A DNA stretch of 64,000 nt from Eubacterium sp. (GCA_024687845.1 JAILEL010000158.1:13471-77470); one strand, 5' to 3'. Shown: positions 47,226-58,210, numbered from the stretch's first letter. Made by a program: numbers and translations. Notes: generated from the letters alone by a model not told the origin.

Positions 47226-49934
47226 TTATTTAAGTCTCTCTTTTAGCTCCTGCAAATAAAGCAGAGCCTTCACAGGAGTCATATTATCAAGATCCATATT
47301 CTTTAATTCTGTAGTTATATTCATCTCCTCCGATGTTGCAAACATGGATAGCTGACCTGGAGTATCTTTTCCACCTTTATTTCCTTTACGGCCATTATCA
47401 ATATCTTTATGTGTAGTGACAACCTTCATATTTCTTGAGCGGCCGGTTATATCTTCGTCAGAAAGGTAGGCAGCTATTTCTTTGGCTCTATCTGTCACTA
47501 CCGCCGGAACTCCTGCCAGTTCTGCAACTTCAATACCATAGGAGCGGTCTGCACCACCATGAATGATTTTTCTGAGGAATATCAGCTTATCTCCATCATG
47601 CTTAATCGCAATTGAATAATTGTTGACTGAGGAAAGCTTATCCTCAAGAGTTGTAAGCTCATGATAATGAGTAGCAAATAACGTCTTAGCCCCAAGAGCA
47701 TCACTATCAGCTATATATTCAACAACAGACCATGCAATAGACAGTCCATCGAAGGTTGAAGTACCTCGGCCTATCTCATCCATAATAATAAGAGAATCTC
47801 TTGTAGCATTTCTGAGAATATTTGCAACCTCACTCATTTCAACCATGAAGGTTGACTGTCCCTGGGCAAGGTCATCACTTGCTCCAACTCTTGTAAATAT
47901 CCTGTCACTAATAGAAATATCAGCATTATCAGCAGGAACGAAGGAACCAATCTGTGCCATAAGACATATAAGGGCAGTCTGTCTCATATAAGTTGATTTA
48001 CCAGCCATATTGGGACCGGTAATAATCATTATCCTGTTTCCCTGACTATCAAGGAAGGTATCATTAGGAATAAAATCATCATTTTTAAGCATATGCTCAA
48101 TAACAGGATGACGGCCATTTTTGATATCAATTACACCACTCTGATTAAGCCCTGGTCTTACATAATTATTCTTTACAGCAACATAAGAAAGAGATGCAAG
48201 TGCATCCACAAGAGCAATATATGAAGCTGTTTTCTGTACTCTGACAGTATCAAGAGCAAGTCTGTCACGAAGCTTTACAAATTCATCATATTCAAGACCG
48301 TATAGATTCTCTTCAGCGCTGAGAATATCTGATGATAAGCGTGAAAGTTCATCAGTAGTAAAACGTTCAGCATTGGTAAGAGTTTGCTTACGAATAAAAT
48401 AATCCGGAACCATAGAAAGATATGAATTTGTTACTTCGAAGAAATATCCAAAAACACGATTAAACTTTATTCTCAGATTCTTAATTCCTGTCTTTTCTCT
48501 TTCTTTATTCTCAAGCTCCGTCAGAATGGTCTTGGAATTAAGTTTTTTATTTCTATAATCATCGATAATTTCATTATATCCAGTTTTAAAGATTCCACCT
48601 TCACGAACTGTAATTGGAGCATCCTCGCTAATTGATGCTTCTAATAATTCATGAATATCCCTCAGGGGATCGAAATCATCAGCAATCCCACCAAGAAGTC
48701 TTCCATTAAATTCAGATAATAGCTGTTTTATAAAAGGAAGATATTCGAGGGAGGTTTTAAATGCCAGCATATCTCTAGGATTAGCACTTCTCATAGTTAT
48801 ACGTGTTATTAATCTTTCAAGATCATATATTGAACTGAGATATTCTCTCATTTCATCCCTGGACATCAAATTAACATTAAATGCCTCAACAGCATCAAGT
48901 CTGTCATTTATACTTTCGATATTCATAAGTGGTGTCTCAACAAAGCTTCTCAGCTTTCTTGCACCCATAGCTGTTTTAGTTTTATCAAGAATCCAAAGAA
49001 GTGAGCCTTTTTTTGCACCATCTCTCATAGTTTCCAGAAGTTCCAGATTTCTTCTGGTAGCACTGTCTATGATCATATAATCGTTTGAATAATAGATCTT
49101 TAGAGAGTTAATCTGATCCAGCGAACTCATCTGGGTTTCATACAGATAAGAAAGCAGAGCTCCAACAGCTGCTGTTGTTTCAGGAATATCTTTAAGACCA
49201 AGTCCTTCGATACCAGAAACATTAAACTGTTTTTCTATGTTGGAAATTGTTTCATCCGAACTGAAATAATTTTCAAATACATAGCTTTCAGTAATGGATA
49301 ATTTATCAATAATATCCTTATAAGTTGACATAAAATCATTATTGTCAATCAAAGGTGTCTTTTCAGATAAAACTATTTCCTTGGGTTCATATTTTGTTAT
49401 CTCATCAATAACTTTATTAAAGGTAGAAACACTTGTACAAAGGAATTCTCCGGTAGAAATGTCAGATACAGCTATTCCATAGCCATTTCTTTTTAAAGAG
49501 CCATTATTCTTAGCAAAGCTGTATAAGCACATTATATAATTATTGTTATCATCTTTAAGACTATTATCTCCCATATTGGTTCCCGGAGTAACAACCTTAA
49601 TAACTTTTCTTTCAACCAGACCTTTTGCAAGCTTCGGATCCTGTACCTGCTCACAGATAGCAACCTTATAACCCTTCTCAATAAGTCTGGAAATGTAAAC
49701 TTCTGCAGCATGATATGGAATACCACACATAGGTGCTCTCTCCTCCATACCGCAATCTTTTCCAGTAAGGGTCAGTTCCAGTTCTCTAGAAACATTTTCT
49801 GCATCATCAAAAAACATTTCATAAAAATCTCCAAGTCTGTAGAAAAGCACACAGTCCGGATGTTCTTCTTTAGTTTTTAGGTAATGCTGCATCATAGGTG
49901 ACAGCTTACGTCTAACTTCTTCAGTTAAGTTCAT
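47226..49934 (-). CDS. mutS: DNA mismatch repair protein MutS
   Basis: Recognises mismatches and starts repair with MutL. The mismatch-contact motif FYEMFFDDA is near residue 38; the ATPase has Walker A GPNMAGKSTYMRQTA, LIIMDEIGRGTSTFDG and FATHYHELT. At 902 residues it is full length. It overlaps miaB by four bases and lies 41 bases ahead of mutL. Confidence 0.98.
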   Translation of the reverse strand: MNLTEEVRRKLSPMMQHYLKTKEEHPDCVLFYRLGDFYEMFFDDAENVSRELELTLTGKDCGMEERAPMCGIPYHAAEVYISRLIEKGYKVAICEQVQDPKLAKGLVERKVIKVVTPGTNMGDNSLKDDNNNYIMCLYSFAKNNGSLKRNGYGIAVSDISTGEFLCTSVSTFNKVIDEITKYEPKEIVLSEKTPLIDNNDFMSTYKDIIDKLSITESYVFENYFSSDETISNIEKQFNVSGIEGLGLKDIPETTAAVGALLSYLYETQMSSLDQINSLKIYYSNDYMIIDSATRRNLELLETMRDGAKKGSLLWILDKTKTAMGARKLRSFVETPLMNIESINDRLDAVEAFNVNLMSRDEMREYLSSIYDLERLITRITMRSANPRDMLAFKTSLEYLPFIKQLLSEFNGRLLGGIADDFDPLRDIHELLEASISEDAPITVREGGIFKTGYNEIIDDYRNKKLNSKTILTELENKEREKTGIKNLRIKFNRVFGYFFEVTNSYLSMVPDYFIRKQTLTNAERFTTDELSRLSSDILSAEENLYGLEYDEFVKLRDRLALDTVRVQKTASYIALVDALASLSYVAVKNNYVRPGLNQSGVIDIKNGRHPVIEHMLKNDDFIPNDTFLDSQGNRIMIITGPNMAGKSTYMRQTALICLMAQIGSFVPADNADISISDRIFTRVGASDDLAQGQSTFMVEMSEVANILRNATRDSLIIMDEIGRGTSTFDGLSIAWSVVEYIADSDALGAKTLFATHYHELTTLEDKLSSVNNYSIAIKHDGDKLIFLRKIIHGGADRSYGIEVAELAGVPAVVTDRAKEIAAYLSDEDITGRSRNMKVVTTHKDIDNGRKGNKGGKDTPGQLSMFATSEEMNITTELKNMDLDNMTPVKALLYLQELKERLK

Positions 49935-51439
49935 ACCATTTCTCCGATGTAGTAAAATCCTTTTGCCTCGTCTAATCTAACATTTACGAATTGTCCAATA
50001 AGAGCTTCATTCCCTGGAAAATGTACAAGTATATTATTATCCATTCTGCCTGTTACATATCCATCCATATGGTCATTCAGACATTCAACAAGAACCTCTT
50101 TTGTCTGACCTGTAAATCTTGCACTTTGCACTGATGATGTTTCTCTAACCAGCTCCAGCAGTCTGCTAAATCTTTCATTCACAACATCTTCAGGGACCTG
50201 CTCCATGGTAGCAGCCGGTGTTCCGGTTCTGATGGAGTATATAAAAGTAAATGCCTGATCGTACTTTGCATATCTCACAACATCCAAAGTATCCTGAAAA
50301 TCTTCTTCGGTTTCTCCAGGAAATCCAACCATAATGTCTGTAGTCAGAGACACATCAGGAAGCTTTTCTCTAACCTTATCAATTAATGCAAGGTATTGAT
50401 CTTTGGTATATCTTCTGTTCATTCTTCGAAGTATTTCTGTTGACCCCGCCTGGAACGGAAGATGTATGTGTCTTGCAATCTTTGGATTCCTTGCTATAAC
50501 ATCCAGAAGCTTATCAGACAGGTCCTTCGGATGACTTGTCATGAATCTTACTCTTTTAATCTTTTCGATCTTGCAGACATCTTCAAGCAGCTCAGGGAAG
50601 CCATAATCAGGATTATTCTTAATTATCTCGCTTTCATCCATGAAGTTAACTCCATAGGAATTAACATTCTGTCCAAGTAGCATAATTTCAACATATCCCT
50701 GATCTGCAAGTGCATTTACCTCATCTAATATGTCCTCAGGTGTCCTGCTTCTCTCTCTTCCTCTAACATAAGGTACTATACAGTAGGTACAGAAATTATT
50801 ACATCCGTACATAATATTTACGCCGGATTTGAAACTGTATTTACGCTTCTCAGGTAGTCTTTCAACATTCTTCTCTGGAGCGGCAAGAACCTCAATTATC
50901 TGTTTTCTATCGCCACTCAGTTTCTGATAGAGAAGCTCAGCAAGCTTGTAAAAATTAAATGTACCAAAGAGTATATCTACAAAGCTGAAGCTTTTTCTAA
51001 CGTACTCAACAACATCACTCTGCTGCATCATACATCCACAGATACCTATGATCATATCAGGATTCTTCTCTTTTCTTTTCTTAAGAGAACCAAGATGTCC
51101 ATAAAGTCTCTGATTTGCATTCTCACGCACAGTACAAGTATTAAATATTACAAAATCCGCAGCCTCTTCAGTCTCCGACTCCTTATAGCCTATTTTTTCA
51201 AGAATACCAATAAGCTTTTCAGAATCATGTGCATTCATCTGACATCCAAAGGTTGCAACATAATAAGTTGGAGCCTTGCCGTTCTTTGCAATATATTCTT
51301 CTATTATCTCATGACATTTATCCATGAAAAAGAGTTGTCTTGCAGGCTCTTTTTCAGTAACGGAGATATTCCCTGAGTATAATTCTGAAGAACTATGATT
51401 ATTCATATTTTCTAAAGGGGTATTCATATTATTTTCCAT
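49931..51439 (-). CDS. miaB: tRNA-2-methylthio-N6-dimethylallyladenosine synthase
   Basis: A radical SAM methylthiotransferase that modifies the product of MiaA. The N-terminal domain holds three cluster cysteines (TFGCQMNAHDSEK, NTCTVRENA, GICGCMMQ); the radical SAM CxxxCxxC is YGCNNFCTYCIVPYVRG; a C-terminal TRAM domain follows. At 502 residues it has a roughly 35-residue N-terminal extension. Its start shares one base with the nadE stop. Confidence 0.97.
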   Translation of the reverse strand: MENNMNTPLENMNNHSSSELYSGNISVTEKEPARQLFFMDKCHEIIEEYIAKNGKAPTYYVATFGCQMNAHDSEKLIGILEKIGYKESETEEAADFVIFNTCTVRENANQRLYGHLGSLKKRKEKNPDMIIGICGCMMQQSDVVEYVRKSFSFVDILFGTFNFYKLAELLYQKLSGDRKQIIEVLAAPEKNVERLPEKRKYSFKSGVNIMYGCNNFCTYCIVPYVRGRERSRTPEDILDEVNALADQGYVEIMLLGQNVNSYGVNFMDESEIIKNNPDYGFPELLEDVCKIEKIKRVRFMTSHPKDLSDKLLDVIARNPKIARHIHLPFQAGSTEILRRMNRRYTKDQYLALIDKVREKLPDVSLTTDIMVGFPGETEEDFQDTLDVVRYAKYDQAFTFIYSIRTGTPAATMEQVPEDVVNERFSRLLELVRETSSVQSARFTGQTKEVLVECLNDHMDGYVTGRMDNNILVHFPGNEALIGQFVNVRLDEAKGFYYIGEMV

Positions 51440-53397
51440 TAAAGTTCCTCAATTTCTTTTATCCATATATATGATGATGCGTCACTTGGCATTCTGAGGT
51501 CTCCTCTCGGGGACATTGAAACGCTTCCGACCTTTACTCCATCAGGCATGCAGCTTCGTTTAAACTGCTGACTGAAGAATCTCTTAAAATACATCATCAT
51601 CCATTTCTTTATAGTTTCATCCGTATATTCATCCTTAAATGCTTTTTTAGCAAGGAAATATATTTTAGCTGGACTGTATCCATATCTGAGGTTATAAAAC
51701 ATAAAGAAATCATGTAACTCATAAGGACCAACCTTATCCTCTGTTTTCTGAGTTATATTTCCATTTTCATCAGGTGGAAGAAGCTCTGGACTAATAGGCG
51801 TATCAAGAATATCTCTTAAGAATTCATTAGCCTCAGGAAACAGATCGTTTTCCACCACAGAATCTATCATCCATCTTACAAGAGTTTTTGGAATGCTTCC
51901 ATTCACTCCATACATACTCATCTGATCACCATTATAGGTACACCAGCCTAGAGCAAGCTCAGACAGGTCACCGGTTCCAACAACAAGACCATTATGAGCA
52001 TTTGCATAATCCATCAGTACCTGGGTTCTTTCTCTTGCCTGAGTATTTTCATAAGTTATATCCTTTATGGATATATCATGTCCTATATCCTTAAAATGCT
52101 GTATGCAGGCATCCTTAATGTTGATAATAAGCGGTTCAGCTCCCAAAGCACGAATAAGACCAAGAGAATTATTAAAGGTTCTGTCCGTTGTTCCAAATGC
52201 TGGCATAGTTATTGCTATAAGCTCTGAAGGATCCTTCTTCATCTTTCTCAGAGTTTTTGCAGCAACAAGAAGTGCAAGTGTGGAATCCATTCCTCCTGAA
52301 ACACCAACAACAGGTCTTGAACCTGTAATCTGAAGTCTTTTGAGAAGGCCATTAACCTGCATGTCAAATATATCATTACATCTTTTAACTCTCTTTGATT
52401 TTGATGATGGTATAAATGGTTTCTGCGTCACAAAAATATATCCACCATCAGATTCAGAAATTTCAATATCTGTGTTAACCACGTAAAGTGAAGCTATTTC
52501 ATCCTGATACAATTCAGCAGAATCTGAAAATGTAGTATTTACTGTTCTCTCATGGCGAATCTTCTCTATATCCATATCAGCAATCATAATATAATCACGT
52601 GCTATAAAATCTTCATTTTCTTTTACCAAAGCTCCATTTTCAGCTAACATGGAGTGACCTGAAAAGATAAGATCCTGCGTAGATTCACTTGAACCTGCAG
52701 AAACATAGAGATATTCAGACAGAGTCGATGCAGATTGCTGTTTTACCAGATTCTTTCTGTATTCTCTCTTGGCTATAGTCTCATTGCTGGCAGAAAGATT
52801 AACAATCAGTTCTGCCCCACCTAAAGCAAGAAGGTTAGATGGTGCAACAGGTGACCAGAGATCTTCACAGATTTCTACACCAAAGCTAAGCTGTGAACCT
52901 ATTTTATATACTATATTATTTCCTATGGGAACTATATAATCATCCAGGGCTTTTCCAAGTCCCAGTTCACTGAAATAGACATACTGTTTTGTCAGATTTT
53001 TAGCAGAACTGAACCATCTTTTCTCATAGAATTCGTGATGGTTAGGAATAAATGTTTTAATAGAAACACCAAGGAGTTTTCCATTCGATATTACATAAGC
53101 AGCATTGAATAATTGATTATCCAGCTTGAAAGGAGCTCCGATGATAAGAATCTCATTTCTGCCAGAGGTACTCTCCATAATCTCTCTGAGGGCTTTATTT
53201 GAACCTTCAAGAAGTGAAGTCTGAAAGAAAAGATCCTGACAGGTATAACCTGTTATTGCAAGTTCAGGAACTGCTATAATTGCCGCATTATAGCCCTGCG
53301 CTTCTTTAACCTTTTCCAATATTTTTTCTTTATTATATTCAGTGTCACCAACTCTTACTTCCGGTACTATAGCAGCAACTCTGTAAAAATCAAACAT
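51439..53397 (-). CDS. nadE: Glutamine-dependent NAD+ synthetase
   Basis: Makes NAD from deamido-NAD using ammonia from its own glutaminase domain. The N-terminal nitrilase-type domain has AIIAVPELAITGYT (Glu), the catalytic Cys in GVEICEDLW and Lys in the region before it; the synthetase domain has the P-loop GVSGGMDSTLALLVA. The 652-residue length matches two-domain NadE. Confidence 0.96.
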   Translation of the reverse strand: MFDFYRVAAIVPEVRVGDTEYNKEKILEKVKEAQGYNAAIIAVPELAITGYTCQDLFFQTSLLEGSNKALREIMESTSGRNEILIIGAPFKLDNQLFNAAYVISNGKLLGVSIKTFIPNHHEFYEKRWFSSAKNLTKQYVYFSELGLGKALDDYIVPIGNNIVYKIGSQLSFGVEICEDLWSPVAPSNLLALGGAELIVNLSASNETIAKREYRKNLVKQQSASTLSEYLYVSAGSSESTQDLIFSGHSMLAENGALVKENEDFIARDYIMIADMDIEKIRHERTVNTTFSDSAELYQDEIASLYVVNTDIEISESDGGYIFVTQKPFIPSSKSKRVKRCNDIFDMQVNGLLKRLQITGSRPVVGVSGGMDSTLALLVAAKTLRKMKKDPSELIAITMPAFGTTDRTFNNSLGLIRALGAEPLIINIKDACIQHFKDIGHDISIKDITYENTQARERTQVLMDYANAHNGLVVGTGDLSELALGWCTYNGDQMSMYGVNGSIPKTLVRWMIDSVVENDLFPEANEFLRDILDTPISPELLPPDENGNITQKTEDKVGPYELHDFFMFYNLRYGYSPAKIYFLAKKAFKDEYTDETIKKWMMMYFKRFFSQQFKRSCMPDGVKVGSVSMSPRGDLRMPSDASSYIWIKEIEEL

Positions 53398-53487
53398 ATA
53401 ATCTCCTTCCTGTCATTATATACTGACAAAAATATATAAATCACCTAGTAATGTCATCAATGTGTCAAAAGTACATTTTTACTAATC

Positions 53488-54018
53488 TCATCTTGATTGT
53501 AAATCTCTATTCAGTCCCTCAAGATAATGTACTAGTGCTCCACCTTCGGCTCTAAGGAAATAGTCATCATCCAGTTCAATATATTTAAAATTCTTTGCAT
53601 GACCTTCATTAACTCGTTCTATATATGTTTTAAGCTCAGAAAATCTCATATAATACATGTCATTTCTTTCTGTAAAAAGGATCAGTACAAAAGCGACTCC
53701 GCCCTGTGCTTCGAAATCCTTCATAAACTGAAACTGATGTTCGTGAATATTCTGAAGTGAAAAGGTATCTGTTTTACATTCCTTTGCGTCAAAGCAAACA
53801 GGAACCTCCTGAACTACACCAATATAGTCAACAGTAGAATCCTTTTCAAAATATGCTTCTACAATAAGCTTTTTACTGCTATCAAACTTAAGTGGTGTAA
53901 TCGGTGTAGGAATTTTCTGAACCAGAGCCAGACCTTTGCTTCGGTAATATTCATTTGTCGAATTAATAAGACTTTCAAAGGCTGAACCTCTGAGTCCTCT
54001 TGTCTTCCATGTAGCCAT
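53488..54018 (-). CDS. recU: Holliday junction resolvase RecU
   Basis: A Firmicutes-type structure-specific nuclease resolving recombination intermediates. The PD-(D/E)xK-like residues are visible in DSTVDYIGV and CFDAKECK; RGSAFESLIN near the N terminus and EHQFQFMKDFEAQGGVAFVL match the family. At 176 residues it is slightly short compared with B. subtilis RecU (about 206). The ponA gene often found beside recU is absent. Confidence 0.92.
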   Translation of the reverse strand: MATWKTRGLRGSAFESLINSTNEYYRSKGLALVQKIPTPITPLKFDSSKKLIVEAYFEKDSTVDYIGVVQEVPVCFDAKECKTDTFSLQNIHEHQFQFMKDFEAQGGVAFVLILFTERNDMYYMRFSELKTYIERVNEGHAKNFKYIELDDDYFLRAEGGALVHYLEGLNRDLQSR

Positions 54019-54043
54019 GTGAAAACACCATTCCTATGATTTA

Positions 54044-55162
54044 TTATTTCTTATCAGAAAAGAATGTAAACAATTCTGTAAATTCCTTAGGTATATCAAT
54101 TCTGAAGCTTTTATTAAATAGAGACTTCATGGAATCATATTTTATTTCAAGCTCTTTATCTTCCGGAATATATATTCTATATGCCGTAAGCATCTGATGT
54201 TTTATATTATATTTTTTGGTAATTTTATCTTTGTGACTGTCTTTCGTAACTGCTTTATTTGAGCTGACTTTTTTGCCCTGCTCAAAGTATTTAATATCAC
54301 CAACTATTGGAAATCCCATATATTCCAAATGAGATCTTATCTGATGACTTTTTCCTGTTATCAGTTCTATTTCAAGTAAAGAAATATTCAGATCTGAATT
54401 ATATTCTAAAACCTTAATTCCAGTCTCAATCGGATGAGGCTTATTGTAATCTGGAAAATTTTCAATCCTGTCAGTCACTGTAACCTTATTAGTTTTTTCA
54501 TCTTTTATAAGAAATGCATTATATATTCCACATAGATTACATTTTCCATAAACTGCAGTCAGATAATATTTTTTTATAAATCTGTTCCTGATTACTTCTG
54601 ATAGAAACTGAGCACCCTGAGGAGTTTTTGAAGCAAGGATAATACCACTGGTGTTTCGGTCTAAACGATTAGCAACCGATGGTTTAAAAAGCTTCATACT
54701 GTCCTGGCTAATATCATTTTTATCCAAGAGATAATCAATAATCATTTCATTTATTGAGTAGTCGTCAACTTTTGCTTTCTGCGATAGAATACCTGCAGGT
54801 TTATTACAAATAATAATAGAAGGATCTTCATATACTACGTCCAGCTTGTGTTGCTTTTTACGCTCTGAATCTTTATTTTCTTTTTTTATAGGTTCATCAG
54901 CCTTAACATGATCACCATCTGAAGCCTTTTTAGATTGCGACGACAGACTAAACTTTTCAATCGTATCATCACTTAGATAAAACTTGACAGAATCTCCACA
55001 TTTTAATACCTCGTCTCCAGAAGCTTTCTTGTCATTTAAAACTATATTCTTTTTACGAAGCATTTTATAAATAAATGAAGCTGGAGCCTGTGACAGATAA
55101 TTCAGACAAAGCTTTCTTAGTTTATATCCCTCTTCATTTTTAGTAATGACTATCTCTCTCAT
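54044..55162 (-). CDS. RluA-family pseudouridine synthase (RluC-like)
   Basis: A second rRNA pseudouridine synthase. An S4-like domain (about residues 12-70) is followed by a charged linker and the catalytic domain with VANRLDRNTSGIILASKT (catalytic Asp) and LITGKSHQIRSHLEYMGFP. It differs from the copy at 29.8-30.8 kb in linker and C terminus, so it is a distinct paralogue with a different target. Confidence 0.9.
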   Translation of the reverse strand: MREIVITKNEEGYKLRKLCLNYLSQAPASFIYKMLRKKNIVLNDKKASGDEVLKCGDSVKFYLSDDTIEKFSLSSQSKKASDGDHVKADEPIKKENKDSERKKQHKLDVVYEDPSIIICNKPAGILSQKAKVDDYSINEMIIDYLLDKNDISQDSMKLFKPSVANRLDRNTSGIILASKTPQGAQFLSEVIRNRFIKKYYLTAVYGKCNLCGIYNAFLIKDEKTNKVTVTDRIENFPDYNKPHPIETGIKVLEYNSDLNISLLEIELITGKSHQIRSHLEYMGFPIVGDIKYFEQGKKVSSNKAVTKDSHKDKITKKYNIKHQMLTAYRIYIPEDKELEIKYDSMKSLFNKSFRIDIPKEFTELFTFFSDKK

Positions 55163-55211
55163 TATTGTTTATCCATAATAACTATTCATTTAAAGATACT
55201 ACACTAATATC

Positions 55212-55859
55212 TTAAAATCCCATCGAGAGTATCTTCTCGGTCATTTCAATATCTTCCTGACTATCTGATACATCTCTTACCTTTTTTACTTCTTTTTCAA
55301 AGGTTTTTATATTTTCAGTAACTACTATTCTATAGTTCTTATCAGTTTCAGCATTTGCAGTACTAAGATATTTTTTTATCTTCTCTCTTGCTGAAGAATC
55401 TTTTTCATCAGGAGTAAAACAGATCATATTATTATTATATATCATCATGCATGGAACAAAAATTATCCCCTCAGATTCTGTAATAGATATATCATAAAGA
55501 AGTGCTCTGGACGATGAATCAGAGATTTCCTTAGTCTTATTATATAAGTCCTCAGAAAGTGGTTTTGTTTTTAATGTCATCATTATATCTACAACATTTC
55601 GGGCAAATGGAATTGCAAGAAGACAGCCAAAGACAATGAACCAGGTTTTACGTGTTTTAAAAACAGCAAGGCTTATTACAACATCAATAATTATAAATGC
55701 AGCTAATATTATACACATGATAAATCTGGATTTTCTTATTCTTCTGATATGTCCATATAAACCCTTTTCACCTGCAAAAAGAGAAAAGCTTTTCTTTTTA
55801 CTTTTGGTTTCTTTATCTTTTTTTATTGCCTTATAAGTACTACTATCTATTTTGGTCAT
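55212..55859 (-). CDS. Hypothetical membrane protein
   Basis: Not recognised. It has about 215 residues, with a basic cytoplasmic N terminus and two adjacent hydrophobic helices (about residues 45-66 and 72-92), followed by a soluble C-terminal region of about 120 residues. The ATG at 55859 overlaps the stop of the upstream methyltransferase gene (ATGA type) with GGAGA five bases before it; an ATG at 55871 is possible. Coupling to an rRNA methyltransferase does not define its role. Confidence 0.75.
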   Translation of the reverse strand: MTKIDSSTYKAIKKDKETKSKKKSFSLFAGEKGLYGHIRRIRKSRFIMCIILAAFIIIDVVISLAVFKTRKTWFIVFGCLLAIPFARNVVDIMMTLKTKPLSEDLYNKTKEISDSSSRALLYDISITESEGIIFVPCMMIYNNNMICFTPDEKDSSAREKIKKYLSTANAETDKNYRIVVTENIKTFEKEVKKVRDVSDSQEDIEMTEKILSMGF

Positions 55860-57286
55860 GTCATTCTCCAACCCGGAAGATATTTATTTTTTATAGTTCC
55901 GTTTGCATATTTGGCAAATCCAAGTGGGAATCTATCTACGCAAATTAAAACCCAGCCATTTTTTATAGAACTATAATTCCTGTCAGTTTCAACTGATTTT
56001 ATATAATCAATATCAAGAGTCTCTCCTCGAAGATATTTAAAAACACAATTCTTATCCGCACTTAAATGTATACAGTTATCAAAATCTTCATCTTTAAGCA
56101 GCATTGCAAAAGACTGACTTGGTTCGAATCTGTTCTTCTTTATTTCTCCAAGATATACTCCCTGTCTCATAATTCTAAGTCCTCTTACATCAGGAGACCC
56201 CTCTGGTACAAGAAAAAGCTTTCCATTACTCAGTTCCAGTCTCAATCTGTCAAGGTCAAAGCAAAGGTGTGACAGAAAATCATCAACATCAGAATCACCT
56301 TTATATTTTTTTATCTTATAATCCTTTACATACGAACTATAGTTCGTATCACCCGATGCTTCAATAGAACTGTCTGAAGATATCAATGCAACAAAATGTC
56401 CCTCTCCTCTTACCTTATGAGGAAATAGATGTGCTGTATTCTTTAATTCTTCATGAGGGGCTGAGCAGTTAGACCACTCCGGATTTCCATCTACAAAATC
56501 TTTATATTTTTCAAAGCTATCTATATAAAGATCATCTCGTAAACTTAGCAGATATTCAACCTGATCCTCATCTTCACTTGGATCAAAGGTACATGTAGAA
56601 TAAAGAATCTTTCCACCTGGTCTCAGCATTTTAACAATTTCTTTTAATATGCTCTTCTGAATCTGAGCAAACTTCTCATTTCCATTTAATTCCCAGGCAG
56701 AAATCATAGATGAGGATTTTCTGAACATTCCCTCACCAGAGCATGGTGCATCAAGAAGTATCTTATCGAAATAAGCACCAAAGAAGCTGCTGAGCTTATC
56801 TGGAGTTTCACAGGTGATAATCACATTCTCAGCGCCGAATATTTCAACATTTTTCTGCAGAGCCTTAAGTCGGGAAGCACTTATATCATTTGACACAAGT
56901 ATCCCTGTACCTTTCAGTTTTGCCGCGAGTTCAGTTGTTTTTCCCCCTGGAGCAGCACATATATCTAAAACCCTGTCTCCTTCTTCTATTGGAAGCGTAG
57001 CTGCAGGTAGGGTTGCGCTTGGCTCCTGCAAATAATACAGACCTGCATAGTAAAAAGGATGCTTCGATGGTGTATCCACAGAAGCATCATAATAAAATGC
57101 ATTATCTGTCCAAGGTACTGCTTCTAATCTAAAGGGTGAGATATTAAGAAAATCTTCAACTGATATTTTAAGTGTATTTACTCTAAGAGAATGGCTAAGA
57201 GGCTGCGAAAGACTATTTTCGTATGCCTCATAATCATCCCCTAAAAGTTTTTTCATTTTATTAACATATTCATCAGGTAATCTCAT
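55856..57286 (-). CDS. RsmB/RsmF-family rRNA m5C methyltransferase
   Basis: A SAM-dependent RNA cytosine-C5 methyltransferase of the NOL1/NOP2/Sun family. The SAM motif DICAAPGGKTTELAAKLKG, the catalytic-Cys motif LLDAPCSGEGMFRK, and STCTFDPSEDE with the second Cys are all present. The extra C-terminal PUA-like domain (about residues 300-476) resembles RsmF/YebU, so 16S rRNA is the likely target. It lies 12 bases after the TPR protein gene. Confidence 0.92.
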   Translation of the reverse strand: MRLPDEYVNKMKKLLGDDYEAYENSLSQPLSHSLRVNTLKISVEDFLNISPFRLEAVPWTDNAFYYDASVDTPSKHPFYYAGLYYLQEPSATLPAATLPIEEGDRVLDICAAPGGKTTELAAKLKGTGILVSNDISASRLKALQKNVEIFGAENVIITCETPDKLSSFFGAYFDKILLDAPCSGEGMFRKSSSMISAWELNGNEKFAQIQKSILKEIVKMLRPGGKILYSTCTFDPSEDEDQVEYLLSLRDDLYIDSFEKYKDFVDGNPEWSNCSAPHEELKNTAHLFPHKVRGEGHFVALISSDSSIEASGDTNYSSYVKDYKIKKYKGDSDVDDFLSHLCFDLDRLRLELSNGKLFLVPEGSPDVRGLRIMRQGVYLGEIKKNRFEPSQSFAMLLKDEDFDNCIHLSADKNCVFKYLRGETLDIDYIKSVETDRNYSSIKNGWVLICVDRFPLGFAKYANGTIKNKYLPGWRMT

Positions 57287-57298
57287 TTATCACTCCGA

Positions 57299-58210
57299 CT
57301 AGTCCTCTGTATGAACTGGGACAGTATCAATATTTACTCTTGTATATAGGAAATTATACTCATTCTGGTATATTTCATTATTAGGATATTCATTAATCAG
57401 TTCGGTAGCTTTATCAAGTGCATTTTCATATTCAAGCTTTTTCTCCGATAAAACAACAGAATTAAATAATACCTTGTCTTTATACAGATCATCACCAGCA
57501 GAAAGCCCCTGATTGATTACTGTAATAGCTGAATCAAGGTCATTCTTATCAAGATAATAAGAAGAAAGCTGATAAGCTATATATGTATTCATACCGAAAT
57601 CATTTGCATATCCTGTATAATACGAAACCATATTATCATAATCTTCATTTAGCTGATAACAGGTTCCCAGATAAATGCCTACACTCCTGTTTCCCTTATC
57701 GTATTCAGATTTTAGAGAGTTAATAGTGAGTGTATCTGCATTTCCACTTTCAACAAATGAAAGCGCTTTGGCAACATTACATGCATCCTCCAGATCAGCA
57801 CTTGTCATTGAAGTCTTCTGGAAGGTCTGCGAAATGTATCTGTTGTAAATATCTATGGCCGGCTGATACTGTCCTGTTCTTACATAGCACGCTGCAAGAT
57901 ACATTTCCGTATCAGCATCCATTTTATCAGAGAAAAACTGTTTTTCGTTGATTGATTCATTAAAGCATTTTATCGCTGAATCAAATTCTCCAGATTTATA
58001 TGAATCAATTCCCTTTTCACGCAGCTCCTCTTTATCTGAAATAGAATTCAGAACTAAAAATATTGTTGTAAAGATAATTATCAAGGAAAAAAAAGCGCCA
58101 ATAATCAGAACATGTAATAGTCTTTTCTTTTTGACTATAGCATTCTTTTTTCTTTTCTCGCTGACATCCTTTATGATTTTACTATTTTCAACTGATTGTT
58201 TATCTGACAT
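57299..58210 (-). CDS. TPR-repeat membrane-anchored protein
   Basis: A 303-residue protein with a basic cytoplasmic N terminus (to about residue 30), one membrane helix (LLHVLIIGAFFSLIIIF) and an external region of tetratricopeptide repeats, for example DSYKSGEFDSAIKCFNESI and ACYVRTGQYQPAIDIYNRYI. Probably a protein-interaction scaffold. The partner is unknown. Confidence 0.85.
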   Translation of the reverse strand: MSDKQSVENSKIIKDVSEKRKKNAIVKKKRLLHVLIIGAFFSLIIIFTTIFLVLNSISDKEELREKGIDSYKSGEFDSAIKCFNESINEKQFFSDKMDADTEMYLAACYVRTGQYQPAIDIYNRYISQTFQKTSMTSADLEDACNVAKALSFVESGNADTLTINSLKSEYDKGNRSVGIYLGTCYQLNEDYDNMVSYYTGYANDFGMNTYIAYQLSSYYLDKNDLDSAITVINQGLSAGDDLYKDKVLFNSVVLSEKKLEYENALDKATELINEYPNNEIYQNEYNFLYTRVNIDTVPVHTED